From assembly GCA_905182995.1 (NCBI GenBank), contig CAJJDP010000093.1:2563-66562 (forward strand): 64,000 nt of DNA. The letters are read 5' to 3'. The notes beneath the pieces were generated by a model. It searched no databases, was not told the origin of the DNA, and saw only the letters and a list, made by a program, of their open reading frames with translations. Source of the stretch: Paramecium octaurelia. Its lineage: Eukaryota; Ciliophora; Oligohymenophorea; Peniculida; Parameciidae. This document shows positions 1 through 13,787 of the stretch, piece by piece (within the stretch, counting starts at the first letter, position 1; every line of letters begins with the position of its first letter). Position numbers and translations under genes: made by a program.

Positions 1-342
1 ACCAGCAGCCTTTGTGTATCTAAATATATATAAAAAATAAAATACAGGTATTCTCATGCTGATGGTACTACATTAACATCTTGTATTTATGATAACTCTA
101 TCCGTTTATGGGATAATAAGACAGGAGAAGAAATCGTATCGATAATCATACAAAAACATTTAAAATAATTTTAAACATCAATTTTTAAAAACAATATGAT
201 CGAAGAAAATGGTATCAATTATTATTATTATCTTACAATAAAAAACTGTAATTTAGTAGGTTTTCCAATTGTCAAAGTTACAAATAGCTTGGAGTTTTAA
301 TAATAAATGCTGGAAAAATAAATCTGCACACAAAGAAACTGA
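1..342 (+). pseudogene. WD40-repeat protein, 3' fragment
   Basis: This is the 3' end of a WD40-repeat reading frame that enters from the left edge. After removal of a likely 32-nt intron (about 16-47) the frame reads one recognisable blade with the pattern DGTTL-T-S...DNSIRLWDNKTG, typical of the large Paramecium WD40 families (DNSIRLWDVKTG). The frame then loses all resemblance to a repeat and runs on to a TGA at 340-342. WD40 blades make beta-propeller scaffolds. Only one blade is visible and the tail is not repeat-like, so it may be the true C-terminus of a gene to the left or a decaying copy. I favour a fragment; confidence in the WD40 blade itself is high. Confidence 0.6.
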
Positions 343-802
343 ATACTACACTAAAATACCAGTAAACCAAGTTAGCAAAAATATGAATTGGAAAAAAAAT
401 TACAATTATGGTAAATATTCATTTGACCCCTTATTCTTTATTGTTGTATAGCAGTAATAACCTAAAGATAGTATATAATCAATTCAATATATACTAAGTC
501 AAGCTTTAAGTCTATTTTTGGTTTACCAAAATTGTTTCCAACTAAATATCTTGATCTAATATTACCTTCTTTACTCAAGTATTTTCCAAAAAAATTATTA
601 ACCAAGATAATCACTTTGCAATTAAAAAAACTGAATTTTAATTACTTTTAATTTAATACCTCTAAAGTCATAATTATACTTTTAATACTATCACTAAGTG
701 TTTACCAAATAATTTCAATGAGCTATTTAAGTATTATTGCTATTAATGTCGGGTACGCAAATGTTAATTAACTTATATACATTTAATAAATTATCATTTT
801 AG
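343..802. other. AT-rich stretch, no gene seen
   Basis: No reading frame here shows coding-like composition or any recognisable motif on either strand. A short standard-code frame at 269-451 overlaps the WD40 fragment and is not supported. Confidence 0.5.
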
Positions 803-3130
803 GCAGAACTAATCCAATGGATGCATGTAATACATTATCCTATTTCTTAGAATTTCATCAAAAACAAGCACATGAAAAAAGGTTTGAAAAGGTTAATTGA
901 TAAGATAAAAAAACACTTTATTTTCGAAATCAAAGATAAGGATTATGAAACAATATTAATTTGTGTTTAATTGAATAAATAAATAAAAAATAGCCTCTTT
1001 TATTTGATGATAGTGCTTCATCGCTCTGATACATTTAATCAAATAGCATCTGCAGAATAAGACAGCTTTGTAAGGTCTTTTAAGGAAATATCTCAACGAT
1101 AAGACATATTATCAAGCTTAGTTTCCTTCTCAAGAATAATCTCAATTATTTGTTGATGTAACCTATTGTTTGACATACGCTTACAGTTATTAAAATAAAT
1201 CGTAGTTAACACATTTATTAAATAAGAGATTATTATACAATCTTCTACAAGATCATAAGTATGTAACATCGCTGCTAAACCAAATTGAACAGGTATTATT
1301 ACATGACGAACATACCTTTGTACAATCTTTAATATCATTGCCATTGCCATGAGCATGAAAAAAGTGGATGATCAGTATCAACAATCAAGTTGAGACACCA
1401 TAGTAATAGTATGAGACAGGATGGCATGTTGTCAATTAACAATGTTAATCGTTAGAACTTTAGCAAGAAGAATTTCAGGTAATCGAGAGGCATCATTATA
1501 TAATAAATTAATTTTTACATAAGATATACTCTGTGACTAAACAAATCGGTTGCAATCTCAATTCTTATTACTTTCATAAGATATCCAATACTTTTCAAAT
1601 AAGATCCAATTTGGTTGTTATTTGCAAAAAAATAATTTGAAGACAAGCCAAAACCAAACAGGTAATATCAAAAAATAATTATTATATGTAGTTACATATA
1701 ATTAAGACTCACACTGCCTTGCAGAATTTCAGATGTTTCATAATAAACATTTTCAAAAATTTGCCTCTGTCGAATAGTTATACGTTGAACATGCTTGGCT
1801 GAAATTCACAAATGGCAGAAAGCAAAAGAAAACATGGGTAACTAACTTAATGCATCAGCGGTAGCAGTATCACCAGCCAACGTAAGCGACATTAATTACA
1901 TGAAGAAATATCCTCTTGTAGTATTAATAAGTCACACATACATAGCACGAAAGAAATGATAAATAAGACCCTGAAATCTATGAGAATTAAGTAAATCTTT
2001 TAGAATCTTTTGAATAATGCTATGAAAAGCCAAGTTTTGGCTATTTCGTCATCACCAAATCAAATGATCTAGTGTCTAATAATGATTAGAAAGGATCAAT
2101 TTATCTTTGATTGTTTTGGGTTAGCCTAACTTTTTTCATCATGCTGCATTTAGCTAATGATGAATTGATGTTTATTATCTGGCTACTCATTTATCTGATC
2201 ATTTATTTGAAGCAATCAGAAAACAGGCAATGTACTGAATAATATAATCAACCTAATCAATAAGGTTTTATTTGATATAATGTGCATATATCTGAGTACC
2301 TCTTTTCCTATATTAATTAGGTTTTCATAGTAGCACTGCAAGATAGAACAATATCTAGTGAAATCATCGACACTACCTTGATAAAAGTAGAAGTAGTGAA
2401 TATATATAATGCTATTAAATTCAATGTTGGGTTTTGTCAGATATAAATATAGAGTATGTTTAAGTGGCATAGAGAAAATGAAAAAAAGAAAAATTTCCTT
2501 CTCTTAATACAAGGATGGATCCCATAGGAAAGCCATCATTACATCTTTCGCATTTAAATTTAGCTGCATATTTCGAACAGCTCATTTGGAATTACAACAA
2601 ATAGATTGATTTCGACTCTTATCTAAAATTTTATATATGGCTTTGAAATATCAAGATCGCCTTTTACATTTCAACATGAACTTGGACAGGCTCAAAGATA
2701 GTAACAATGACACAATCCCCATATCAATTGGTACCTTAATGTGCTTGACGTATATGGCAAAGTTTGCACTTTGTCTGATTATGGGCTAAGTTTAATTTCG
2801 TATACATTTTCAGACACTACAGTAATTATTAAGACATTTTACTTCAATTATAATGTAAGAAACACTAAGCAGATGTAATCAAATGATGCAAGAAGTATTA
2901 AACGAATATTTTTTTCAAAAAGTCTTGAAAATTCTGCAAATAAAGAGGAGTAATTGTAGAACAATTACAGCTTCATTGAATGTCTGAGAAGAGTGGTTTT
3001 GGAGATGAATAATTACTGCAGTCAATTTAACATTTCGGGATGCCTATGTTTGAAGTATTCATTAAATACAAAAATATCTTAAGATTATTTGCATAGTTGT
3101 GCATAAAAGGACTCATAAGGCAATAAATGA
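803..3130 (+). pseudogene. Coding-like debris, possibly a decayed transposase
   Basis: Several plus-strand frames stay open for 60-135 codons under the ciliate code (about 803-1156, 1415-1900, 2733-3130) and have the purine excess of a coding strand, but they do not join with ordinary micro-introns that I could place. The longest, ending at a TGA at 3128-3130, has ...LNTKISQDYL... near its C-terminus. This recalls the [TY]K[LI]SQDxLE block of P-element/THAP9-type transposases, though the Glu that normally follows is His here. Several minus-strand frames are open too (for example 1093-1356), so even the strand is uncertain. It may be a dead DNA transposon, a dead host gene or a gene with introns I missed. 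Confidence 0.3.
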
Positions 3131-4679
3131 TGTCGCTAAAGGGAAAAATTGCAACATATAAAATAAATTAATCCTGATGTATTCAAGCAAAAGCAGCAGA
3201 TAAAGGTAAAAGAAAAAGATCACTTATTGAAATTAATTTCATTATTTGACTAAAGGATGGTTTAAAAGGTAATTAACTTTCAATTATCACTTCTTGTAAA
3301 TAAAATATCAAATAAAATATGCGAATTAAGGTCTCCATCTGCAAGTGCACGATGTACGCTATATCTAGTGTTAAGTTGATCTGCACAAAGTTATCAGGTT
3401 TAAGTTCCAGAATGGTAAACGATGCACATATATGAACGTGCATTAATCACAAAAGTTAATCAGTACTTAAACAGGCGTAATGTCAAGGATGACTATCAGT
3501 TTATTTTGGTGACAAAATCAGTATTAGAATTAATTGTGAAGCAAAACCATTTACAATACAAGCAGCATATTTTTTAAGTTGCATTTGTCCTTAATGCTAG
3601 ATTAATTGTATATATAAAACAACAAATATGTTGAACATTGATCTTGATAGTTCGGGAGATGATATAATATACATAAATTGAGTTAGGAGGTTGTAATTTC
3701 CATTCTTAAAATTAAAACCTGATCGTGGGCAAGTATCAAAATAAATTTAGCCTATGTTGATACATAATATAAACACAATTTTTAAATTATTAAATGTAGG
3801 GAAATATAAATGCACTAAAAATATCTAAACAAGTTATGTTAATGCTTATCATTCCTCCAAGTGTTAAATAGTTGTTAATTATTAAGAAGGAATCATGTAA
3901 CTGGGCAAGGTTGATAAAATATATTTACTAGATGGTAGAATAAAGCGCAGCAATTATAATGTCAATTATACTCGAATATAATTGCTAGTTTTAGACAAAA
4001 TGTGCTTTTCATGTCCAGGAATAAGTGTCTTAATAATTCTACTTACTTCTGCTTTGATACTTCTTGAAAATAAGATTTGCTTCTAAGGTCCATAAATAAT
4101 TGTCAGACAAGACGGAAAATCGAATCCATATATCACAATTTTTTGTCTCATAATTCATTCATAATGAATGTTTAATTAACAAACAATAATGTTTTCTAAA
4201 ATTCACCTGTTTTACTCTAGCGCATTTTATTCTTGATTTGTTTAGTCAGATAAATTAAATAAAATTCCTTTTTAATCCTTTATTCCAGTGTTTAAATAAA
4301 GGTTAATATTGACTTGTTTAGACGACTAATCAATAAAATACCTAGAAATTTATTGCATTCAAATTATCTTTGTAATAAAAACAATTTTTTTTTCATTTTT
4401 TTCTTTCATAACAATATCATAGTTATCTTATAATCTCAAACTTAAATCAAAATTAATCTATGTTTAAGTTCCACTTGTTTCTTTTTTTCAATATTTAGCT
4501 TCAAAAGCTATCCTAACCATATTTAGCTAATTGGATACTCCTTATTTCCTACTCAACTAAATAAAATTTTTACATATGTATATTTTTTGGTTTTATTCCG
4601 TTATATTTCTTTAAATATTTGTGTTTTTAATGTTCAAGTTTATGTTAAGAAATAAATAATTTATAAATTGATATTATAA
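3131..4679. other. Intergenic, AT-rich, minor open frames
   Basis: About 3330-3640 still shows one plus-strand frame open for about 60 codons and may be a tail of the debris to its left. From about 3700 to 4679 the sequence is low-complexity AT with long T and A runs, and I see no gene. It probably holds the 3' flank of the minus-strand giant gene that ends at 4680. Confidence 0.45.
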
Positions 4680-7600
4680 TCAAAATGAACTAATGACTAT
4701 GCTTGCTCTACTTTAATAATTGTCATTCAAAAACTCAAATTTACTTGGTAGTTTCTTTACTTATTCTTAATTGATTAATATTTATGGATTGGAATTTGAA
4801 GGTCTAATTTGAGTTGAAAGAGAATTAAGATTCTCTTTCAACTCTTTAATGGGTTTGGCATAACTAAATAAATATTTCTTAATCTTTTGGTATTAATTTT
4901 AGATTCGTTTTCTTCTTTAAGTGCTATTTTCTAGATACTTTCTGAGGTATGGATGTTTCACAGTCCATGGAGCGATTAAAGATATCTTGTCCCTCACTTT
5001 ATCAAATTTACCTTCCAATTCCACGTAATATGATTTTAAAATTTCATTAAAAAGTAATATAAAGTAAAATAAGTTGAGAATGGCCAAGATTACAAAGTAG
5101 GGTATTTGAATTTCAAAATTGCCATAAAGTTCATCAATGTATATCCCAAATCCCAATATAATTGAAATTTAGCAAACTTTAGCTGAAAGGGCATCTAAAT
5201 TATTAAGAGTGCTCATATTGTAAGGTTTAAATCTATTATTTAATTCTGAATATAAATAAATAACAAGTAGTACAAGAGTACCTTTCTGAATGATGTTGTC
5301 GTCATAATAAGACAGAAAGATAATAAGCAATTCTTTTTCAACAATTTTAACAATTTCCCAAAAAAAGGCACCTGTTTTATATTCATTATATAAATATCCA
5401 AACTGTTGTCTAATTATTTTCTCATTTAGAATGTCTCTTTTAATGTATAATGCTATGAAAAATAAAAATGGTAGCAGAAGAGCAAAGATAAATAACCCAG
5501 GTAAACAAAATGCTAGAAGCCAAATAATATGCTGGGATGTATCATATCTATAAGCTACATTAGCTTGAATCCATTAATATCCAGATATTTATCTAAAAGA
5601 TAATAATGAAATCAAACCACCTACTAAGTTTGGCTGAATATAAATATAAATGTAGATAAATGTAGTAGTAATAACACTTAAACTGTATTTAATTGCTCCA
5701 ATTCTTACAGTAATAAAATATATACCTAAAAATAGAAAAATGTATATGAAAGGCATGACTAATTGCCATATTATTCTAGCGTAATGAATTTCCATAGAAA
5801 ACATGTAAATTAAGAAGCAATCCAAAGAATATGCCATAGTTTGTATTGGGTTGCCTATTGCATTTAAGGCGTTAGTTAAACCAGTCGAGAAATTTATTTT
5901 AAAAGTAGTTATGGCTGTCAGTATTTGAAGATGATTAGTAAGCATCTTAATGAGAATAGCTGACTGGGACTATATTGAATTTTTAATGAACTTTAGTTTT
6001 GTCATTTAAATTTGAATCGCTATTTAATTAAGTAATGCCACAGTACTCTTCACAGATATGAAAATAGATATCAATGTCCTAAAATATTATAAGGTAAATA
6101 CCAAATGCTGACTAATATGATTATGACTATGTTTTTGGAATTATTTAGACAAGAACTACAAGAATATTAAACACTTTTTGAAAAATGTCCAGATCCTCTA
6201 GTATCATAAATATCACATTCTTCACATAAAGCACCAATATGTCCATTAGAGCAAGAATTATCTCCTTGAGACCAACCTCCGTTGCAATTTCTTGGTAAAT
6301 TAATACATTAATCAATAGAGTCACTATTGAAATAGGGTCTCCAAAATCCCTCTCTTAGATTCAATTATGCTGATTTAATTTCCTTTGTGGAAACATCATT
6401 TTTAACTTAGCATCTTTAAGAATTAATAACTAAAGTATATTATCCTAATTCTGGATCACAAGGAACACAGATTTTATTTGTAGTCTTTTTAATTTCACCC
6501 AGCTGACATGGTAATGTCTTGACATTCATTCTCAAATAATAATTTTAATGATATGACGTTATTTATTTATTTTCACCTCTTATGGGTATAAAAATTGAAC
6601 TGCAGTTAAATTGAAGTTGCAAAGTCATATTTAACTCATCATCTAAATATATTATCAGTTAATCCAAATTATAGTCCTTATCCCCAAATTCAATGTTCTC
6701 TTGGTTTGTAAAGTTGTTTGTGAATAGTCTTTCTAATTCATCATCAAGTAGTCTACCTTTAATAGAACATGATGTTTTTTGTAAATTGTTGATAATAGAA
6801 TCATATTGATCTAGTGCTATTATTCTTAAATGCAAATTGTAAGGATAATATTGTTCCTTCTACCAATCAAAATAGTTATACTCTGAAATTAATTGTCCGT
6901 TCGGAAAATAGAGAGTATCGGAAAATACTTTCCTAAAAACTTCATATTTCTTTATGTGTATTTATTCAATTACTAAATTTTCTGTCTAGAGTACCTTAAT
7001 TTTTGGTAGAAAGTTCACAGCATCTACAGAAATAGCCAATTAAGAAGGTATTTACGCTTCATTATTTCCATACTGTTTTGCGATGTTTCCTGAAACTATT
7101 GAGCCCAAAAGTGTCATATTTTAATTCATCTAATCAGTCATAAATAATCCACCTCCAATATTAGCTCTATTATCTTATAGCACTGATTACTCTATGTAGA
7201 AATCTTATAGTCCAATAACTAAAATAGCTCCTCCTTTGTTAACAGCACTATTTTTTTATAAGATAGAAGAAATGATCAATGTCGTTATATTTTATATTCT
7301 TAAACATGTACCTTCAAATCCTTAATTTTTTTAACAAATATAATTTAATATATTTACCTAGTAATTTTTGCTATTAACAAAAGGAATCAATGTTTATAGC
7401 CGACGACGTGATTATATATTATTAATAATATTAATACAGCTGGATTTACCGCATTAATTTCTTTAAACATTGAGTGATTTAATATCTAAATAACTTTGCT
7501 TCTCTTTAAGTTGAATATTTAATAATCCATTATCACAGATTTCACAATTAATATCTTTCAACAACAGTTATGAAATTGTCATATTGGATTTAAACGGAGT

Positions 7601-10600
7601 GATTTCAACAACACTCACGTTTTCATTACTTTTTTACATTTTCATTTTATTAAGAACACAAACTGTCATTGTATCCTATGCTTCATCATAATATGAAGGT
7701 AAATTCTTAGGAGATAATCTAGAAAAAGATTCACCCAAACAAGAAAAAGATTAATAAGGTATTGAATTGACAGATTAGACTATACATTCAGTTTTATATG
7801 GAATAATAGCTAAAATAGAAATGTTTGATAGTTGCATATCAGTAATACATATGGACGAACTGCTGTTTTTGTTATCAATTTATATAACCGAATTTAAAAA
7901 TATTGATTTGCTTATTAAAAGTTTAGTTATTTAGATTTAAAAATTATTTGAAACCTAAAGGAATGATTCATAATTTATATCCATGATGAAAATGTTCTAA
8001 ATTATGATGGCATATGCATTATAAATGCAAAACATATATCTTTAATAACTTAATTGCTACAATTCTTCTGCGTCTTCTAAATCGCTAAATTGATTCAAGA
8101 AACTCATCTAACCTAATTGAGAATTTTTTATTTCAATGTTTTCTAGATTTATTATTTTAGGTATCGTTGATTAAGATGAAAATTCAGTAAAAATTATCGA
8201 CCCCTAAAGAGCATATACATCTTGGATTTTTAAGTTTGACATAAGTATCTAAGATTTACCTTATCCGTTAATTAAATAAACAAAGCCACCCTTTTATCGA
8301 CATAAAATATTATTCAACCTTATATTTTACAATTCTATAATGGCCTCAATGATTCGAGTAGTATCAAATACAATTGCTCCTCCATTTTCATTTTTTTCCA
8401 AGAACAATGATTTAATTGATTAGAATGCTATATTCGTCATTAAGCATTTAGCTTAGTTTTCAAGAGAAATATATAACCCAGAACCAACAGAGTTTGAAAT
8501 ACTTACGTTAGTTAGCTCAATGTTTTGACCAGCCAATTTAGCATTTCCTGTTTACACTTTGACAGGAAAGATTTCTTTAATGTTCTCTAAAAATATCTCT
8601 TGGTCACTTTTAAATCCCCATAATATGTGAGGTTGCAAAATGCTATAATTGGAAATACAATTATATCTAAACACTATATTTATCATGATTATTGTCTTTG
8701 ATTTTATGTAAATGATACTTTAGGTCGAGTTTGTAACTAAATTAGATTCAATTGTTAAATTTTGAAAATTCAAAGTACAATAGGAGCAATCGAAGTTGAA
8801 AAGTAATGCAGAGCTTATGAGATCATTTTGTTGATATTAGTGCATAAGATTTTTGGCCATTGTTGAGTCAGATATAGATATTTTATATTCTGACTATGAG
8901 GTTATTTAGAAAATGGATGCTTACTTTAATGAATCCGTTATCAATATGAGGTTGCTTTTAAAATATAAATTTGAAACTGAAATTTCCTGTGACTTTGTAA
9001 TCATCTCGATGGAGGAGAGAATATTTATTATTGGATAATTTATTATTGAAACTGATTCTATTAGTATTGAATATAGTGTTATGTTTTGAATATCATAGAG
9101 ATATAGTGATGTAAAATAGTACTTTGCTGAAATTTCCTTTTAAACACAATCAAAATATTGATGAAGTCCTTTAATTTGATATGATTTATCCTGCGTGATT
9201 CTTGCTTCACTTAGTTTGAAAGTTGACACTTTTTAAATAACAATATCTTTAATCCCAAAACTTCTGGTAATGACCAAACCATTTATGTATATGTATTCTG
9301 CTTATAAAAAGATAAGGGACTCATCTTATTTATCTATAAGTGGCTGGTTTGAATTTACTTATAATGAATTGAGATTAAGAATCAAATCATCGAAGAAAAG
9401 ATATTAATTTGCATTTTAATTGTTTTTGATACGTATAAATCTGGATTCTTTGTCATTTATATTTAATACAAATTCAAGTTATATAAAATATAAATTTCTT
9501 GCTTGGGCATCTGAATTATTAAAAACTGAAGAGCCATTCAAAATTGTATTTTCAATAAATTTAAAAGTATTAATAGAAAAGGTTGTTTTCATGCCAAATA
9601 TCGTAGAATTAACTTAGGTATTTTTATACATTTTAAATGAATAGATTTAGATTGTAAATAACTCGTTTCCTCCTATTAAATTCTATACATCAGTTATCAA
9701 ACTTTCTTTGATAATAATTTCTTAAATTAAAAGGAGTCCTGAAGTTGAGTTTAGCAGTTGAGATTACTGAAATGAGATTGAAGTAAAATTTGATAATAGG
9801 AAATAAGTAGAATCACTTGCCTTAGTATTACATTAGAACAAATTAACTGTTTAGAATTCACAATTTATCATATTAAAGTTTACAATCTGAATAGTTTAGA
9901 CTTTTTCTATTTCTTCCACCAAAATAAATGCCAAGATCTCAGTTAAATTAAGATCTTAAGTACGAAATGTATCAATGATAACAAAAGTAGAATTCCATAT
10001 TACAATTTAAGATTTATCCTAGATAAGATTACTTTTATATGTAATATCAGTTAATTGAATTGTTTATTCAAAGACACTATTAAAAAATAACTTCTTAAGA
10101 TTATGAACTGGTAATGGTTCTAAAATTATCCCTTGAATATAAATCTTTTTGAAGTTCACAATCGAAATAATTTTATCATATTAAAAAATTGTATTTCCAT
10201 ATCCATAAAGTTCCAATTTAACATTTCTAAATTAAAGAATATCAAATACATTGCCGAAAAGATATTTTAACTGAATTATTGTTTAATACTTTTATTATTT
10301 TTGATAACACATGTTTGTGGTTCAAAACTGAAAATTCGGATTAGAATTGATTTGATTGCCTACTCATTGGCCATCTGATAAAATTCTTGTTATTCAAACT
10401 AAAAATTGAACAAAAATTTACTTGTTAAAAACTGGAAGTGGAAAATAAATCATCTATTAATATATTCGATTATTTAAACGTTTTCACATCTTCATCTCTT
10501 TATAAAGATTGTATTTATTCATAATATTATTATTGTGAACAATGCAAAAATAAATTTATCTACATTTCTTTCATACATGGAGCAGATTCACAATCTACAT

Positions 10601-13600
10601 ACATTTTTAAATCTGTATCATAATATCCTTTTTAGTTTTATAAGCACTGATTAGAATAATAATAAAAGTCTAGATTATCAAAGATTGGATTAATTAATTT
10701 TATTTCATCTTAGTCTCTTTACCTACAGAATACGCAATGTCCAGGACATTAAATACATTAATTATTTTACAGACTTAAGCTTCTTTTGCCTCGAATTTCT
10801 GGGCATTATACACAGATATTCTGATTGTTGATAATTTTGCATTACAGACAAGAATTAGGACAGACTTCAATACATTTGCCATTAAGAATTTCATATCCTT
10901 AAAGACAAAATTAACATACAACCTCATAGTCGTCAGAATTTTAACTAAGTCCATGATCAATAAATGAATGTGATTGCAAGTCATCATCTATGATTAATCT
11001 ATAATAGGCTCGAACCTGGTTCTTCCAATTGTCCTTAGATATTTTGTTTTATTAATAACAAATCTGACATTTCAGTTCTTAAGGACAAGGTAGACAAAAC
11101 CCAGTTAATTTTTCTGCATAATATCCATTATTGCATTCAAGACAAATTTATGAAACTTTAATGAAGATTTAGCTAATCAGGCAAACATGACAATTATAAT
11201 TCAAACAAGGACTTTCAGTAAGAAAAGACACAGGGTCTCTGTCTGAAATTAGTTTTGGTCCAAATAAGCAAACTTCTTAATTTGAAGTTATCATTGATAC
11301 ATAACTATAGTAACAGTCAGTAGATTATTGTGGCACGCATTCATTCAAATCTTAATTATAAGTTTATTTTAATTAGCATTGGCCACATACAACATCTTTG
11401 GCAATAGGAATTAAATTTAATTCATAATCTATGGAATTAATTTTATAGTCGTATCTTGACACTTCAAAAGCATATAGGCAATTTTTTATCGAATTTTCAA
11501 AGCAATTCTCCCCATCTAACGAAATATAATATTGTTCATCATGTACACATTTTAAACATCTCAACAACTTGTAATTAGTATCTTTAATTTGTTAAAATTT
11601 GCAAATCTAACAATTCTTGCCACATTTTACACAATCTCCATCCTGGACCTCATATCCATCTGGACATTATAGACACTAATAAATTCCATTATTGATTTGA
11701 CAGTTAATGCAAAAATTAGCACATACTTCACAAGTATTATCACGTAAATAATATCCAACAGCGCACTATAAGCAATTATCTGATTCAAAACTAGATTTAA
11801 TACAATTTGATATTGATTTCCAACATTTATTATTTTAAAAATAATGGTCTTCCTTACATATGATATAAAAACTTGAAAGTAAATGGGTTTCCTTTTCAAT
11901 TTAAAAACAATTAGGAAAATCATTTTAAGTGTTACAATAATCTTCAGCTCCCTCAATCAATACTAAATTAGAATTATAATCAATTAAATAGACATCATAA
12001 TTTAAAGGATTCCTCTATTATAACCTATAACCTGTTTTCCCAGAATCATTGTCAACTACAAAATCCATTTTACACACAGGCTTATAATGCCAGGTACTTG
12101 GATTAACAAGGCAATCAGCACAAAGTATACCCACTTAGTTCTCTTAAGGACTGTTCATATAATAAAAGTAAATACCACTTAATACATTATTAGATTGTTG
12201 ATAAGTAGAAATATCCAACTCCACAATTAAAACTGCTCTAAAAAATTGGAAGATCTAAGGAGGATACCAAAGGGTATATCTCTGAGTAGGATTTACACTC
12301 ACCTAACTGTTCGATATAGCCTAATTGGCATTAGCAAGTTTTTAAGTCTGCTGAATACATTCTATTTTGTAGGCCATAACATTATAAGCAATTCGTTGAT
12401 AGTGGACCATCACATTTATTGCATGTGTAATGACAATCTACTTTATATTAGATTTTAGACATACCAATATTCAATTCTGTATTTATTTCAAAATTATACT
12501 CAAACCTTACGTTTGCCAATTGACCTCTAAGTTTTGATAATAATGTACGATCACTACCAATAATTGCGTAATATTTAGTGTTTATAAACAATCCTTATGC
12601 ATTTTAATCAGGAAACTTCTCATCTATTATAAGATTGGAAGAAACAAAGTTAAAAGACACAGTAGGCCCATTACGTTACTAGTAAAGAAATGATACCATA
12701 TGCCATTATTATAATTATTGATAATAGAATGACCCATCATCTCTAAATGTAAGTTTTTCCTACAATTTTTAATTTATAGACCCAAATATTGGAGTAGAAT
12801 ACATATGTGATATTACATCATAGCCACACTTTTGAGGTTGTGAAAGGTCTAAATCAACTGTGATCTTAGCCAGTTCATCTCCTAATCTTAATTCATCCCC
12901 ATAATTCTTGAATATTGTAAGTCTAAGTAATAAATACGTTGTTGTAAAACTTGCCTATGAAAAATCATATTTAACCCAACCATAAAATTGAAAACTCTTG
13001 CCTACCTAATCTATCGACCTTATGATTTATGAATTTTCTTCGAAAAGTAGTACTTCTTCTATCAAATATACAATTTATCCTCCATTTATGATTTGTGGAA
13101 TTAAACAGTTTGCCTTAACCCATTCAAAATCTAAATTTGTTTAATCATTGTATGTTATTAATTTTGATAATCTCCCTCTAAATATACCTAGTTAATATTA
13201 TTGACGCACCTAAATTTAAAATATAATTAATTTACAATTCCAGTACCTCCAATTATGAAAAGAACTTTATTGTATTAAGGTATTTCAACTTGTATGTCAT
13301 TATAATCAGTCGACACTGAAGTTTAGAATAATATGTTTTGTTATTAAATTGTAATCATGCTTAAGATCCATGTTCCTTCATAATTTTTAGCATCAAATCT
13401 GTATTCATAAACATTCTCTAATTATTCATTATTTATATGAAGACTATGAACAACTTCATTTTAATTTCCCCCAACAATAAAATCAACATACATAAACATT
13501 ATCAAAGATGAGTCGACAGCGTCTGATCTCATCAAAAACAAAAGTTATTAATTTCTATTATCTTGTAACAGAAAATCCTCTACATTTGGATATCCATCCA

Positions 13601-13787
13601 CTTCCCAAGATGGAATGCAAAAACTCCAAAAAGCGAACGATTATGATGAACCTAAAAATTCAACAGTCGCGATTTCTATTTGATGTTTAGCACTTAGCAA
13701 ACTCTATTCATAATCTGCAAATGGACAACCCTAAACTATATATAGGATTGTTGAAATCATGAGTTATGCAACAATCCTAAAATCCAT
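4680..13787 (-). CDS. Giant Cys-rich / beta-helix multi-pass surface protein
   Basis: A roughly 3,000-residue protein of unknown function, probably at the cell surface. The start at 13787 gives a hydrophobic signal sequence (MDFRIVAQLMISTILYIV); an in-frame ATG 24 nt upstream is an alternative. In order: an N-terminal region of about 500 residues; a growth-factor-receptor-like Cys-rich block (about 12130-10500) with CxxC pairs such as CLKC and CGQC; a long Asn/Ile/Ser-rich region (about 10400-7000) resembling parallel beta-helix repeats; a second Cys motif at about 6300-6180 (CNGGW...CEECD); and a C-terminal region with several membrane spans (about 5950-5050), then a charged tail ending in TGA at 4680-4682. 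It is a paralogue of the plus-strand gene at 29853-38537. At least one micro-intron was placed near 13200; others were not resolved. Confidence 0.75.
4811..4844. repeat. Perfect 15-bp inverted repeat
   Basis: Arms at 4811-4825 and 4830-4844 are perfect reverse complements (GAGTTGAAAGAGAAT) around a 4-nt loop TAAG. It lies inside the C-terminal cytoplasmic tail of the giant gene, where it encodes a Lys/Glu/Leu/Ser-rich stretch, so it would fold as a strong hairpin in the mRNA. Confidence 0.85.

Noticed and set aside
9420-9617. Plus-strand standard-code frames within the giant minus-strand genes (for example 9420-9617, 12246-12458, 13508-13690, 16998-17276)
   Set aside because: They are antisense shadows of the real minus-strand coding frames, which carry the Cys-rich and beta-helix patterns.
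13745-13777. Short inverted repeat GGATTGTTG / CAACAATCC in the signal-peptide region of the giant gene
   Set aside because: Only 9-bp arms with a 15-nt loop; expected now and then by chance in 64 kb of AT-rich DNA.
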